Below, piece after piece: positions 16,533-24,727 of a DNA stretch of 46,881 bases. The stretch comes from Candidatus Gallacutalibacter stercoravium (GTDB lineage Bacteria > Bacillota > Clostridia > Oscillospirales > Acutalibacteraceae): NCBI GenBank assembly GCA_018716975.1, contig DVJE01000048.1:1-46881 (forward strand), in the 5' to 3' direction. The first letter of the stretch is position 1; every line of letters begins with the position of its first letter. A model generated the notes under the pieces. The model had not been told where the DNA came from and made no database searches. It saw nothing but the letters and a program-made list of their open reading frames with translations. The translations under genes were made by a program, and so were the position numbers.

Positions 16533-17867
16533 ATGGATCGATTTTTCCATTCAGTAACATTGGATGACAGCAAATGCCTGGGCTGCACCAATTGCTTAAA
16601 GCGCTGCCCCACGGAGGCTATCCGTGTGCGCAACGGCAAGGCGCAGATCATTTCTCAGCGGTGCATCGATTGCGGCGAGTGCATTCGCGTTTGCCCGCAT
16701 CATGCCAAAAAGGCCAGCTCCGATCCGCTTTCTGTTATCGACGGCTGGCAGTATAAAATCGCCCTACCAGCCCCTAGCCTGTTTGGGCAATTTAATAACC
16801 TAGACGATATCGACGTAGTGCTCACGGGCCTTAAAAAGCTGGGCTTCGACGAGGTTTACGAGGTGTCGCGAGGGGCGGAGCTGGTGTCGGAGGCCACCCG
16901 CAAGCTGATGGCCGAGGGCAAGCTCAAGCGCCCGGTGATAAGCTCTGCTTGCCCGGCGGTGGTGCGCCTGATCCGGGTGCGCTTTCCGGATTTGTGCGAT
17001 CATGTGCTGCCGCTCAACGCGCCGATGGAAACCGCCGCCATGGAGGCCAAGCGCCAAGCGGCTAAAAAAACCAGCCTGCCGCTGGAGAAAATCGGCGCCT
17101 TTTTCATCACCCCCTGTCCGGCCAAGGTGACCGATATTAAGGTGCCCATCGGCAGCGAACGCTCCTGGCTGGATGGGGCCATCTCCATCAGCGAGATTTT
17201 CCCCCGGCTAACCCACGAGATGGATAACCTAACCGAGGTGGAGCCCATCGCCAATTCGGGCATCATCGGCGTCAGCTGGGCGGGCAGCGGCGGCGAGTCG
17301 GCAGCATTGCTCAACGAAAAATATCTGGCGGCCGACGGCATAGAAAACGTTATCCGTGTGCTGGAGGAGCTGGAGGATGAGCGTATCCGCGAGCTGGATT
17401 TTATTGAGCTCAACGCCTGCTCGGGGGGCTGCGTTGGGGGCGTGCTGTGCGTAGAAAACGCCTATGTGGCCAAGGCACGCCTGCAGCGGCTGCGCAAATA
17501 TCTGCCGGTATCGCAAAACCATTTGCCCGGCGACGTGCCCGGCGATATGGAGTGGGAGGGCAAGCTGGAATTTGCGCCGGTGCTTAAGCTTTCCGACGAC
17601 TTGATGGAGGCCATGCAGATGATGGACAGCATCGATCACATCTGCGACGGGCTACCCGGCCTAGACTGCGGCTCCTGCGGCGCGCCCTCTTGCCGGGCGC
17701 TGGCGGAGGACGTGGTAAAGGGCGTGGCCAAAAAGAGCGATTGCATCTTTGTGCTGCGCGAGCAGATACAAAATGTGGCGAGCACCCTGTCTGCTATGGG
17801 CGGGTTTGTGCCGCCAGGATTACGGGAAGGAGACGAAGGGGATGACGGTTCAGGAAATGGCGGATAA
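16533..17867 (+). CDS. [FeFe]-hydrogenase-like sensory protein (HydS-like, no PAS domain)
   Basis: The 444-residue protein combines several parts. Two [4Fe-4S] ferredoxin motifs come first (C15-x2-C18-x2-C21-x3-C25; C44-x2-C47-x2-C50-x3-C54). A hydrogenase large-subunit domain follows, then a C-terminal Fe-S (Fes) domain with C379, C382, C387 and C404. All four cysteines expected to hold the H-cluster are present: C140 (SSACP), C195 (TPCPAK), C296 and C300 (NACSGGC). The residue before C140 is Ala139 where catalytic enzymes have the proton-relay Cys. Sensory hydrogenases I recall share this change, but their PAS domain is absent here. ATG 16533 follows AGGGGAG. It overlaps the second DRTGG gene by 26 bases. 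Confidence 0.82.
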   Translation: MDRFFHSVTLDDSKCLGCTNCLKRCPTEAIRVRNGKAQIISQRCIDCGECIRVCPHHAKKASSDPLSVIDGWQYKIALPAPSLFGQFNNLDDIDVVLTGLKKLGFDEVYEVSRGAELVSEATRKLMAEGKLKRPVISSACPAVVRLIRVRFPDLCDHVLPLNAPMETAAMEAKRQAAKKTSLPLEKIGAFFITPCPAKVTDIKVPIGSERSWLDGAISISEIFPRLTHEMDNLTEVEPIANSGIIGVSWAGSGGESAALLNEKYLAADGIENVIRVLEELEDERIRELDFIELNACSGGCVGGVLCVENAYVAKARLQRLRKYLPVSQNHLPGDVPGDMEWEGKLEFAPVLKLSDDLMEAMQMMDSIDHICDGLPGLDCGSCGAPSCRALAEDVVKGVAKKSDCIFVLREQIQNVASTLSAMGGFVPPGLREGDEGDDGSGNGG

Positions 17868-18186
17868 GCTCATGCTCCATCCGCTGACCCAAGGCGACGG
17901 CATGCTGCGCGAGGTAAGCGGCTGCTATATCGGCGATTTGCTCAGCTGGGTGATGGGGCGGGCCAAGGCGGGCGACGCCTGGCTGACCGTAATGGGCAAT
18001 GTGAACGCTATTGCGGTGGCTACCTTGGCCGATACGGCCTGCATTGTGCTCACCGAGAACGCCTGGTTGGACGAAGCGGCCAAAGAAAAAGCCATACAGC
18101 AGGAGGTGGCGGTGCTTTCTACCGAGCGTAACAGCTACGAGCTGGCGCTGGAAATCGCCCGCCTGCTGGGGCAGGGCGGGGCGTAA
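17842..18186 (+). CDS. Second DRTGG-domain protein, single domain
   Basis: The 114-residue protein (MTVQEMADKLMLHPLTQGDGML ... GRAKAGDAWLTVMGNVNAIAVATLADTACIVLTENAWLD ... STERNSYELALEIARLLGQ) is a stand-alone DRTGG-like domain, distantly similar to the one at 15634. ATG 17842 follows GGAAGGAGACGAAGGG and lies inside the end of the hydrogenase-like gene, pointing to translational coupling with it. The two DRTGG proteins flank the ATPase and the sensor candidate. Their ligand is unknown. Confidence 0.78.
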   Translation: MTVQEMADKLMLHPLTQGDGMLREVSGCYIGDLLSWVMGRAKAGDAWLTVMGNVNAIAVATLADTACIVLTENAWLDEAAKEKAIQQEVAVLSTERNSYELALEIARLLGQGGA

Positions 18187-18191
18187 GGCTG

Positions 18192-18950
18192 GTGGAAAAG
18201 TTTTATTACGATTTGCATTTGCACTCTTGCCTTTCCCCTTGCGGCGACAACGATATGACTCCCAACAATATTGTCAACATGGCGCTGCTCAACGGGATGG
18301 ATATCATCGCCCTGACGGATCATAACAGCTGCCGCAACTGCCGCGCCGCCGTTGCGGCGGGTGAAAGGGCGGGGCTGTGCGTGGTGCCGGGCATGGAGCT
18401 TTGCACCGAAGAGGAAATTCACCTGGTGTGCTTATTCCCCACGCTAGAGGCCGCCGAAGCTTTTGATCAAGCGGTGGCGGCCCGCAGGCCCCCCGTGCCC
18501 AACCGCCCCCAGATTTTTGGGGATCAGCTTGTGCTCAACGAAGACGACCAGGAGGTTGGCCGGGAGGAATTTTTGTTGCTGGCTGCGGCCTCTACCGGGC
18601 TGGGGGAGGCAGTGGAGCTGGCGCGTTCTTTTGGCGGGGCGGCCTTTCCTGCCCATATCGACCGGGATTCCTACAGCATTTTGTCGGCGCTGGGCGGCTT
18701 TCCGCCCGAAATCACCTTTACTGCGGCGGAACTTTCCAGCTCCGGCGACGGGCAGGCGCTGAAAAGTGCGCACCCCTGCCTGCAGCAGATGATTCTGCTG
18801 CGGGATTCCGATGCCCATTATTTAGAAAATATGCCCGAGCGCCGGCAATGGATCCAGCTGCCGGAAAAATCGGCCGCTTGCCTGGTGAACGCCCTCAACG
18901 GCCAGTTACCAGTTTTTGTAGGGTGCGACGGCGAAGAAGCTGTATTATAA
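18192..18950 (+). CDS. PHP-domain metal-dependent phosphoesterase-like protein
   Basis: The 252-residue product starts at GTG 18192, 5 bases after the DRTGG stop. PHP motifs are YDLHLHSCLSPCGDNDMTP (HxH at about 9-11), IALTDHNSC (DH near 42), MELCTEEEIHLVCLF (Glu and His near 70-80), AHIDR near 155 and the C-terminal LLRDSDAHYLENM (DAH near 215). These can build a trinuclear metal site, as in small PHP phosphoesterases such as TrpH-type nucleases. The substrate is unknown. In this position it may act on the same signal as the hydrogenase-like protein, for example a nucleotide or phosphoprotein; that is inference. Confidence 0.82.
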   Translation: MEKFYYDLHLHSCLSPCGDNDMTPNNIVNMALLNGMDIIALTDHNSCRNCRAAVAAGERAGLCVVPGMELCTEEEIHLVCLFPTLEAAEAFDQAVAARRPPVPNRPQIFGDQLVLNEDDQEVGREEFLLLAAASTGLGEAVELARSFGGAAFPAHIDRDSYSILSALGGFPPEITFTAAELSSSGDGQALKSAHPCLQQMILLRDSDAHYLENMPERRQWIQLPEKSAACLVNALNGQLPVFVGCDGEEAVL

Positions 18951-19240
18951 TAGATGTATAAAACATGTATAAAAACACGCTTATAAAATAATGAAAATTG
19001 AACGAAAACAAAAAATTCCATTTTTGCAATAAAAAAGGCAGATGTTTTTTAATAGTGGCAACCTAAACAAACTTTAGACGGAATTACTAGTATTCTGTAT
19101 CTTTTTTCTACACATATACCGGAGGTACTCCGGTGGATTTTAAAAACAAGATCCGATATAATTGTTTTTATGCGAGCGGGAATACGGCCGTTTCGTTGGC
19201 GTGAGCAAAACAAACTCCCGTGTTTTTCGCTTCCCTTTTT
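18951..19240 (+). other. AT-rich gap before the hydrogenase operon
   Basis: No gene. It contains a hairpin CCGGAG-GTA-CTCCGG at 19119-19133 without a T-run, and a TATAAT at 19157-19162 whose -35 (TGGATT, 17 bases upstream) is weak. This is the probable promoter region of the hydrogenase genes. Confidence 0.5.
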
Positions 19241-19258
19241 ATGTTATTTTATTAACAA
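19241..19258 (+). promoter_or_regulatory. Rex-like operator upstream of the hydrogenase operon
   Basis: ATGTTAT-TTTA-TTAACAA is an inverted repeat matching 12 of 14 fixed positions of the clostridial Rex pattern TTGTTAA-N4-TTAACAA that I recall. Rex is the NADH/NAD-sensing repressor of fermentation and hydrogenase genes. The site lies 50 bases ahead of the first hydrogenase gene and 80 bases after a TATAAT. Confidence 0.65.
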
Positions 19259-19267
19259 TTGGATGAG

Positions 19268-19283
19268 GCGTTATTCATAACGC
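19268..19283 (+). promoter_or_regulatory. Perfect inverted repeat next to the ribosome binding site
   Basis: GCGTTAT-TC-ATAACGC is a perfect two-arm palindrome ending 10 bases before the AAGGAGG of the NuoE-like gene. It could be a second operator or an mRNA hairpin affecting translation. Confidence 0.5.
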
Positions 19284-19307
19284 ACAAGGAACAAGGAGGA
19301 AGCAGCT

Positions 19308-19805
19308 ATGCAAAAGCGTATCAGCAATATCCCGTTTCATGGCACCAAGGAGCAGGAAGAAAAGCTGCACCAGGTGATCGCCAAGCATAAGGACGATCCG
19401 GGCGCCATTATGCCGGTGTTGCAGGATGCACAAGAAATTTACGGTTATCTGCCCATTGAGGTGCAAACCATTATCGCCAATGAAATGGGCGTGCCGCTGG
19501 AGAAAATCTTTGGCGTTGCCACTTTTTATTCCCAGTTTTCTTTAACGCCCAAGGGCAAAAACAATATTTCGGTTTGCCTGGGCACCGCCTGCTATGTAAA
19601 AGGGGCCGGCGCGCTGCTGGATAAGCTGACCAGCATCTTGGGCATTCAGCCCGACGAATGTACGCCCGACGGCAAGTTCTCTTTAACCGCCTGCCGTTGC
19701 ATCGGCGCTTGCGGCTTGGCGCCGGTTCTCACCATTAACGATGAGGTATACGGCCGGTTGACCCCTGACGATATCGACGGCATTCTGGCCAAATACCAGG
19801 ATTAA
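19308..19805 (+). CDS. hydC: NAD-linked hydrogenase, NuoE-like [2Fe-2S] subunit (HydC type)
   Basis: The 165-residue thioredoxin-like protein binds one [2Fe-2S] cluster through C90-x4-C95 and C131-x3-C135. The N-terminal helical part has MPVLQDAQEIYGYLP and MGVPLEKIFGVATFYSQF, classic NuoE sequences. In HydABC-type enzymes this subunit passes electrons between the flavin subunit and HydA. It is the first gene of the operon, behind the Rex-like site and a strong ACAAGGAGGAAG ribosome binding site. The ATPase gene follows after 3 bases. Confidence 0.92.
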   Translation: MQKRISNIPFHGTKEQEEKLHQVIAKHKDDPGAIMPVLQDAQEIYGYLPIEVQTIIANEMGVPLEKIFGVATFYSQFSLTPKGKNNISVCLGTACYVKGAGALLDKLTSILGIQPDECTPDGKFSLTACRCIGACGLAPVLTINDEVYGRLTPDDIDGILAKYQD

Positions 19806-19808
19806 GCC

Positions 19809-20381
19809 ATGCGGGAGCTATCGCTGAATGTTTTAGACGTGGCGCAAAACTCCCTCACCGCCGGGGCGACCCTGACCCAGATATTGGTGCAGGAGGATAC
19901 TGCGCAGCAGCGCCTGACCATACAGATTATCGACAACGGCAAGGGCATGACCGCCGAACAGGTGGCCCATGTGATGGATCCCTTTTACACCACCCGCACC
20001 ACCCGCAAGGTAGGGCTGGGCGTGCCGTTGTTTAAGCTGGCGGCCGAGCAAACAGGCGGCAGCTTATCCATTCAATCCACCCCCGGCCAGGGCACGCAGG
20101 TTACGGCTGTTTTTTGCACCGGCAGCATTGACATGACCCCTTTGGGGGATATCAACGCCACGGTAGCCATGCTGGTGCGCTGCAATCCGGAGCGGGATTT
20201 TGTGTTCCGCCGCGGGATAGACGGCCGCTGCCTATTGTTAGACACCCGCCAGCTGCGCCAGGTGTTGGGCGATGAGGTGGCGCTGGATTCCCCCGACGTG
20301 ATGGAATGGGTGGAAGGTTTTTTGCAAGAGCAGACCCAGGCCCTGCTGCGGGGAGAAAACCCCGGCGGCATCGGCGATTAG
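19809..20381 (+). CDS. Stand-alone histidine-kinase-type ATPase domain protein
   Basis: The 190-residue protein has a GHKL fold: N box LDVAQNSLTAGA (residues 8-19), G1 IDNGKGM (near 41), F box DPFYTTRTTRKVGLGVPLFK, and GGSLSIQSTPGQGT. There is no DHp or phospho-accepting His segment before the N box, so it cannot be a normal histidine kinase alone. The C-terminal 80 residues are of unknown fold. Similar genes sit between the NuoE-like and ferredoxin genes in clostridial hydrogenase operons as I recall them. The role may be regulatory or in assembly. Confidence 0.8.
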   Translation: MRELSLNVLDVAQNSLTAGATLTQILVQEDTAQQRLTIQIIDNGKGMTAEQVAHVMDPFYTTRTTRKVGLGVPLFKLAAEQTGGSLSIQSTPGQGTQVTAVFCTGSIDMTPLGDINATVAMLVRCNPERDFVFRRGIDGRCLLLDTRQLRQVLGDEVALDSPDVMEWVEGFLQEQTQALLRGENPGGIGD

Positions 20382-20469
20382 ATAAAGAAAAGCTGTTTGG
20401 TTGATTCGGGCGGCCGGCGGCCGCTGACGGATCATGGAGCAAGTAGAAGGGAAAGGAAGGTCCTTTTTT

Positions 20470-20838
20470 ATGAAATCGTTGGCTGAATTGCAGGCAATCC
20501 GCGACAAGGCCCGCGCGCAGGTGGAGCTGCGCGAAGAAAAAGGCAACAATGCTATCCGCGTGCTGGTTGGCATGGCAACCTGCGGCATTGCGGCGGGCGC
20601 CCGTCCGGTGCTCAACGCATTGGTAGAAGAGGTTAACAAACGCCAGCTGAGCAATGTGATTGTTACCCAAACCGGGTGCATCGGCATCTGCCAATACGAA
20701 CCCGTGGTAGAGGTTGTGGTGCCCGGCCAAGAAAAGGTAACTTATGTAAAAATGACGGCCGAAAAGGCTGTGCGCGTGGTTAACGACCATTTGGTAAACG
20801 GCAACGTGGTAACTGAATACACCATCGGGGCCAATTAA
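20470..20838 (+). CDS. Thioredoxin-like [2Fe-2S] ferredoxin-type protein of the hydrogenase operon
   Basis: The 122-residue protein (MKSLAELQAIRDKARAQVELR ... VLVGMATCGIAAGARPV ... VIVTQTGCIGICQYEPVVEV) has the fold of NuoE and NuoF N-terminal domains. Only three cysteines are present in the cluster region (C38, C70, C74). The usual first Cys of the pair is missing, as I recall for this subfamily. A start at ATG 20470, behind AAGGAAGG at 20453-20460, is preferred to an upstream ATG at 20434. It probably works as an electron-transfer or structural accessory of the NuoF-like subunit 17 bases downstream. Confidence 0.83.
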   Translation: MKSLAELQAIRDKARAQVELREEKGNNAIRVLVGMATCGIAAGARPVLNALVEEVNKRQLSNVIVTQTGCIGICQYEPVVEVVVPGQEKVTYVKMTAEKAVRVVNDHLVNGNVVTEYTIGAN

Positions 20839-20855
20839 GGGAAGGAGGAAACAGA

Positions 20856-22643
20856 ATGTATCGTTCCAATGTGCTGGTGTGCGGCGGTACCGGTTGCACC
20901 TCCTCCAACAGCGAGCAGATTATGGCAAAGCTCAAAGAGGAGATTAAGGCCAAGGGGCTGGAAAAAGAGGTAAACGTCATCCGCACGGGCTGCTTCGGCT
21001 TGTGCGCCCTGGGCCCCATTATGGTGGTGTATCCCGAGGGCAGCTTCTACAGCATGGTAAAGGTAGAAGACATCCCTGAAATCGTAGAGGAGCATTTGCT
21101 CAAGGGCCGCATCGTTACCCGTTTGCTTTATCAAGAGACGGTGGACAATGACACCATTAAGTCTTTGAACCACACGCCCTTTTATGAAAAACAAATGCGC
21201 ATCGCTTTGCGCAACTGCGGCGTTATCAACCCCGAGGTTATTGATGAATACATAGCCCGCGACGGTTACGCCGCCTTGGGCAAGGTGCTTACTGAAATGA
21301 CCCCGCAACAGGTTATCGACGAGGTGCTGGCCTCCGGCTTGCGCGGCAGAGGCGGCGCAGGCTTCCCCACCGGGCGCAAATGGGGTATGGCTGCAGCCAA
21401 TAAAGCGGATCAAAAGTATGTGTGCTGCAACGCCGACGAAGGCGACCCCGGCGCGTTTATGGATAGATCGGTGCTAGAGGGCGACCCCCACACGGTGCTG
21501 GAGGCTATGGCCATCGCCGGGTATGCCATCGGCGCTTCACAGGGTTATATTTATGTGCGCGCCGAATACCCCATTGCGGTAAAACGCTTGCAGATAGCGC
21601 TAGATCAGGCCCACGAGTACGGCCTGCTGGGCAAAAATATTTTTGACACCGGTTTTGATTTTGATATCAGCCTGCGTTTGGGCGCCGGCGCCTTTGTGTG
21701 CGGCGAAGAAACCGCGTTGATGACCTCCATCGAAGGCAAGCGCGGCGAGCCCCATGCCCGTCCTCCTTATCCGGCGGTAAAGGGCCTGTTCGGCAAGCCC
21801 ACCATCCTGAATAACGTAGAAACCTACGCCAACATCACCCAAATTATTTTAAACGGCGCCGATTGGTTTAAGAGCATCGGCACCGAGAAATCCAAGGGCA
21901 CCAAGGTGTTCGCCTTGGGCGGTAAGATTAAGCATACCGGCCTGGTGGAGGTTCCCATGGGAACCACGCTGCGCGAGATCGTTGAAGAAATCGGCGGCGG
22001 CGTGCCCAACGGCAGAAAATTCAAGGCAGCCCAAACCGGCGGCCCCTCCGGCGGATGTATTCCGGCCTCTAAGATGGATGTGCCCATCGATTACGACAAC
22101 CTAATCGCCATCGGCTCCATGATGGGTTCCGGCGGCTTGATTGTTATGGACGACACCACCTGCATGGTGGATATCGCCAAGTTCTTCCTGGAGTTTACCG
22201 TTGATGAATCCTGCGGTAAGTGCACCCCCTGCCGCGTGGGTACCAAGCGCCTGTTGGAGATTTTGGACAAGATCACCAAGGGTAACGGCACCATGGAGGA
22301 TATCGATAAGCTGGAAGAGCTGTGCTACTACATCAAAGATAACGCCCTGTGCGGCCTGGGCCAAACAGCGCCCAACCCGGTTCTCTCTACGCTGCGGTAT
22401 TTCCGCGACGAATACGAGGCCCACGTAAAAGAGCACCGCTGCCCGGCGGGCGTGTGCAAATCCTTGCTGCGGTATGAGATTCAGGCGGATAAGTGCAAAG
22501 GCTGCACGGCCTGTGCGCGCGTATGTCCTGTGGGCGCCATCTCCGGCACGGTGAAGCAGCCGCATGTGATCGACACCAGCAAGTGCATTAAGTGCGGCGC
22601 TTGCATGGAGAAGTGCAAATTCAACGCCATCGTTAAGCTATAA
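20856..22643 (+). CDS. hydB: NADH-binding flavoprotein subunit of [FeFe] hydrogenase (HydB/NuoF type)
   Basis: The 595-residue subunit holds FMN and binds NAD(H). In order: a thioredoxin-like [2Fe-2S] domain (C9, C14, C46, C50); the NuoF core with GRGGAGFPTGRKW near 165 and NADEGDPGAFMDR; the SLBB-type region; a [4Fe-4S] site ESCGKCTPCRVG (C453, C456, C459 and a later Cys in NALCGLG); and a C-terminal two-cluster ferredoxin domain (CKGCTACARVCPVGAI and CIKCGACMEKCKFNAI). This is the domain set of bifurcating or NAD-dependent hydrogenases. GGAAGGAGG precedes the ATG, and hydA follows. Confidence 0.93.
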   Translation: MYRSNVLVCGGTGCTSSNSEQIMAKLKEEIKAKGLEKEVNVIRTGCFGLCALGPIMVVYPEGSFYSMVKVEDIPEIVEEHLLKGRIVTRLLYQETVDNDTIKSLNHTPFYEKQMRIALRNCGVINPEVIDEYIARDGYAALGKVLTEMTPQQVIDEVLASGLRGRGGAGFPTGRKWGMAAANKADQKYVCCNADEGDPGAFMDRSVLEGDPHTVLEAMAIAGYAIGASQGYIYVRAEYPIAVKRLQIALDQAHEYGLLGKNIFDTGFDFDISLRLGAGAFVCGEETALMTSIEGKRGEPHARPPYPAVKGLFGKPTILNNVETYANITQIILNGADWFKSIGTEKSKGTKVFALGGKIKHTGLVEVPMGTTLREIVEEIGGGVPNGRKFKAAQTGGPSGGCIPASKMDVPIDYDNLIAIGSMMGSGGLIVMDDTTCMVDIAKFFLEFTVDESCGKCTPCRVGTKRLLEILDKITKGNGTMEDIDKLEELCYYIKDNALCGLGQTAPNPVLSTLRYFRDEYEAHVKEHRCPAGVCKSLLRYEIQADKCKGCTACARVCPVGAISGTVKQPHVIDTSKCIKCGACMEKCKFNAIVKL

Positions 22644-22660
22644 GAAAGGAGTGTGCCCCA

Positions 22661-24400
22661 ATGGACATGGTCAATATTAAAATCAACGGCATGCCCCTGT
22701 CGGTGCCCCAGGGCTCCACAATATTAGAGGCGGCGCGTTATGCCGGTATTAAAATCCCCACCCTGTGCTATTTAAAAGAAATCAATGAAATTGCCGCCTG
22801 CCGCATTTGTGTGGTAGAGGTGAAGGGGGCCCGTTCCCTGGTGGCCGCCTGCGTCTACCCGGTGAACGAGGGCATGGAGGTGTTCACCAACACCCCCAAG
22901 GTGCAGCAATCCAGAAAAACCACGTTGGAGCTGATACTCTCCACCCACAACAAAAAGTGCCTGTCTTGCGTGCGCAATGGTTCTTGCGAGCTGCAAAGCA
23001 TGTGCTATGAGTTTGGCGTGGACGATGTGGATCGCTTTGAAGGCGAAACGCCCCATATGGAAAAGGACGAAACCACCCTGCACCTGGTGCGGGATAACGA
23101 CAAATGTATTCTTTGCCGCCGCTGCGTAGCGGCCTGCGCCCAGCAGCATGTGGGCGTAATCGGCACCAACGCCCGCGGTTTTGACACCCACATCGGCTGT
23201 GCCTTTGAGCAGCCCTTAAGCGCGGTATCTTGCGTATCCTGCGGCCAGTGCATCGTTAACTGCCCCACCGGCGCTTTAAGCGAGCGGGATCAGGTAGACG
23301 AAGTGCTGGCGGCTCTGGCCGACGAAAACAAGCATGTGATTGTGCAAACGGCTCCCGCTATTCGCGCGACCCTGGGCGAATGCTTCGGTATGCCGGTGGG
23401 CACCAACGTAAAAGGCAAGATGGTTGCGGCGCTGCGCCGTTTGGGCTTTGACAAGGTGTTCGATACCGACTTCGGCGCGGATCTCACCATTATGGAAGAG
23501 GCCCACGAGTTTATCGACAGAGTGCAAAACGGCGGCGTGCTGCCCATCATTACCTCCTGCTCGCCCGGATGGGTAAAGTTCTGCGAGCATTACTTCCCGG
23601 ATTTGCTGCCCAACCTGTCCTCTTGCAAATCCCCGGCCCAGATGACCGGCGCGATTTTGAAAACCTGGTATGCCGAAAAGAACGGCATCAACCCGGAGGA
23701 TATTTTTGTGGTCAGCATTATGCCCTGCACCGCCAAAAAGTTTGAGGTGCAGCGCGACGACGAAGACGCCGCAGGCATGCCCGACGTGGATGTTTCTCTT
23801 ACCACCCGCGAGCTGGCCCGCATGATCAATCGCGCGGGTATCGACTTTGTTTCGCTGCCCGACGAAGACTTTGACCCCGCCTTGGGTGTTTCCACCGGCG
23901 CGGCCGCTATCTTCGGCGCCACCGGCGGCGTAATGGAGGCGGCTCTTCGCACCGCAGCCGACACCCTAGAGGGCAAGAGCCTAGAGAATGTGGATTATAC
24001 CGAGGTGCGCGGCACCGCTGGGTTTAAAGAGGCCACCTACCACGTGGGCGGCATGGACGTAAACGTTGCGGTGGTCAGCGGCCTAGAGAACGCCAACACC
24101 CTGTTGGAAAAGGTGAGAAGCGGCGAAGCCAATTACCACTTTATAGAGGTTATGTGCTGCCCCGGCGGCTGCGTCAACGGCGGCGGCCAGCCCATTCAGC
24201 CCGCCAGCGTGCGCAACTTTACCGATTTGCAGGGCGATAGAGCCAAGGCCCTGTATGAAGAGGATAAGAACCTGCCGCTGCGCAAGTCTCACGAGAGCCC
24301 GCTGATGAAAATGATTTACGACGAGTTCTTGGGCGAGCCCGGCAGCCACAAGGCCCACGAAATCCTGCACACCACCTACGTGGCACGCAAAAAATATTAA
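22661..24400 (+). CDS. hydA: Catalytic [FeFe] hydrogenase subunit (HydA)
   Basis: The 579-residue enzyme reduces protons or oxidises H2 at the H-cluster. In order: N-terminal [2Fe-2S] domain (C36, C47, C50, C64); a His-Cys3 [4Fe-4S] site (H96, C100, C103, C109); two [4Fe-4S] motifs (C149, C152, C155, C159 and C191, C194, C197, C201); then the H domain with L1 TSCSPGW (298-304), L2 MPCTAKKFE (C356) and L3 EVMCCPGGCVNGGG (C500, C504). L1 has Ser301 where many enzymes have a second Cys. With hydC- and hydB-like partners it forms an NAD-linked, possibly electron-bifurcating complex. Maturases HydE, HydF and HydG are not in the window. Confidence 0.95.
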   Translation: MDMVNIKINGMPLSVPQGSTILEAARYAGIKIPTLCYLKEINEIAACRICVVEVKGARSLVAACVYPVNEGMEVFTNTPKVQQSRKTTLELILSTHNKKCLSCVRNGSCELQSMCYEFGVDDVDRFEGETPHMEKDETTLHLVRDNDKCILCRRCVAACAQQHVGVIGTNARGFDTHIGCAFEQPLSAVSCVSCGQCIVNCPTGALSERDQVDEVLAALADENKHVIVQTAPAIRATLGECFGMPVGTNVKGKMVAALRRLGFDKVFDTDFGADLTIMEEAHEFIDRVQNGGVLPIITSCSPGWVKFCEHYFPDLLPNLSSCKSPAQMTGAILKTWYAEKNGINPEDIFVVSIMPCTAKKFEVQRDDEDAAGMPDVDVSLTTRELARMINRAGIDFVSLPDEDFDPALGVSTGAAAIFGATGGVMEAALRTAADTLEGKSLENVDYTEVRGTAGFKEATYHVGGMDVNVAVVSGLENANTLLEKVRSGEANYHFIEVMCCPGGCVNGGGQPIQPASVRNFTDLQGDRAKALYEEDKNLPLRKSHESPLMKMIYDEFLGEPGSHKAHEILHTTYVARKKY

Positions 24401-24727
24401 TTTTGCCCTCTGTTTTCCCGCCGGTTCGGCTTGCAAAGGCCGGGCCGCCGGGCATCAGGGCGCAAAAATAAGCGCAAAAAAGCTCCGCCTTTGGGGATCG
24501 GTTCTCAAGGGCGGAGCTTTTGTACTGTTTGGCCGGTAGAACTGGTAAAAGAGAAAAACCTAAAAGCCTTGGCAAAATCGGTAAGCAGAAAAAACGCGAT
24601 AGTATTTACATAGGCATTTAGGCAACAACGCAAACAAAGGGAGGGAAAAAGCATCACAAATGAAGAATAGGTTGTAAGAGGATAAGGGCAAGGGCGGTGT
24701 GCCGATGTGCAAATGCTGCGCGCAAAA
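24401..24727 (+). other. Gap after the hydrogenase operon
   Basis: Apart from the terminator at 24476-24522, I see no gene or recognisable motif in this stretch. The minus-strand hydrolase gene begins its 3' end at 24728, and no clear terminator for it was found here. Confidence 0.6.
24476..24522 (+). terminator. Terminator of the hydrogenase operon
   Basis: AGCTCCGCC at 24481-24489 pairs with GGCGGAGCT at 24510-24518. A-rich sequence lies before it and TTTT after it. The 20-base loop is long, but the stem is perfect. Confidence 0.78.
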
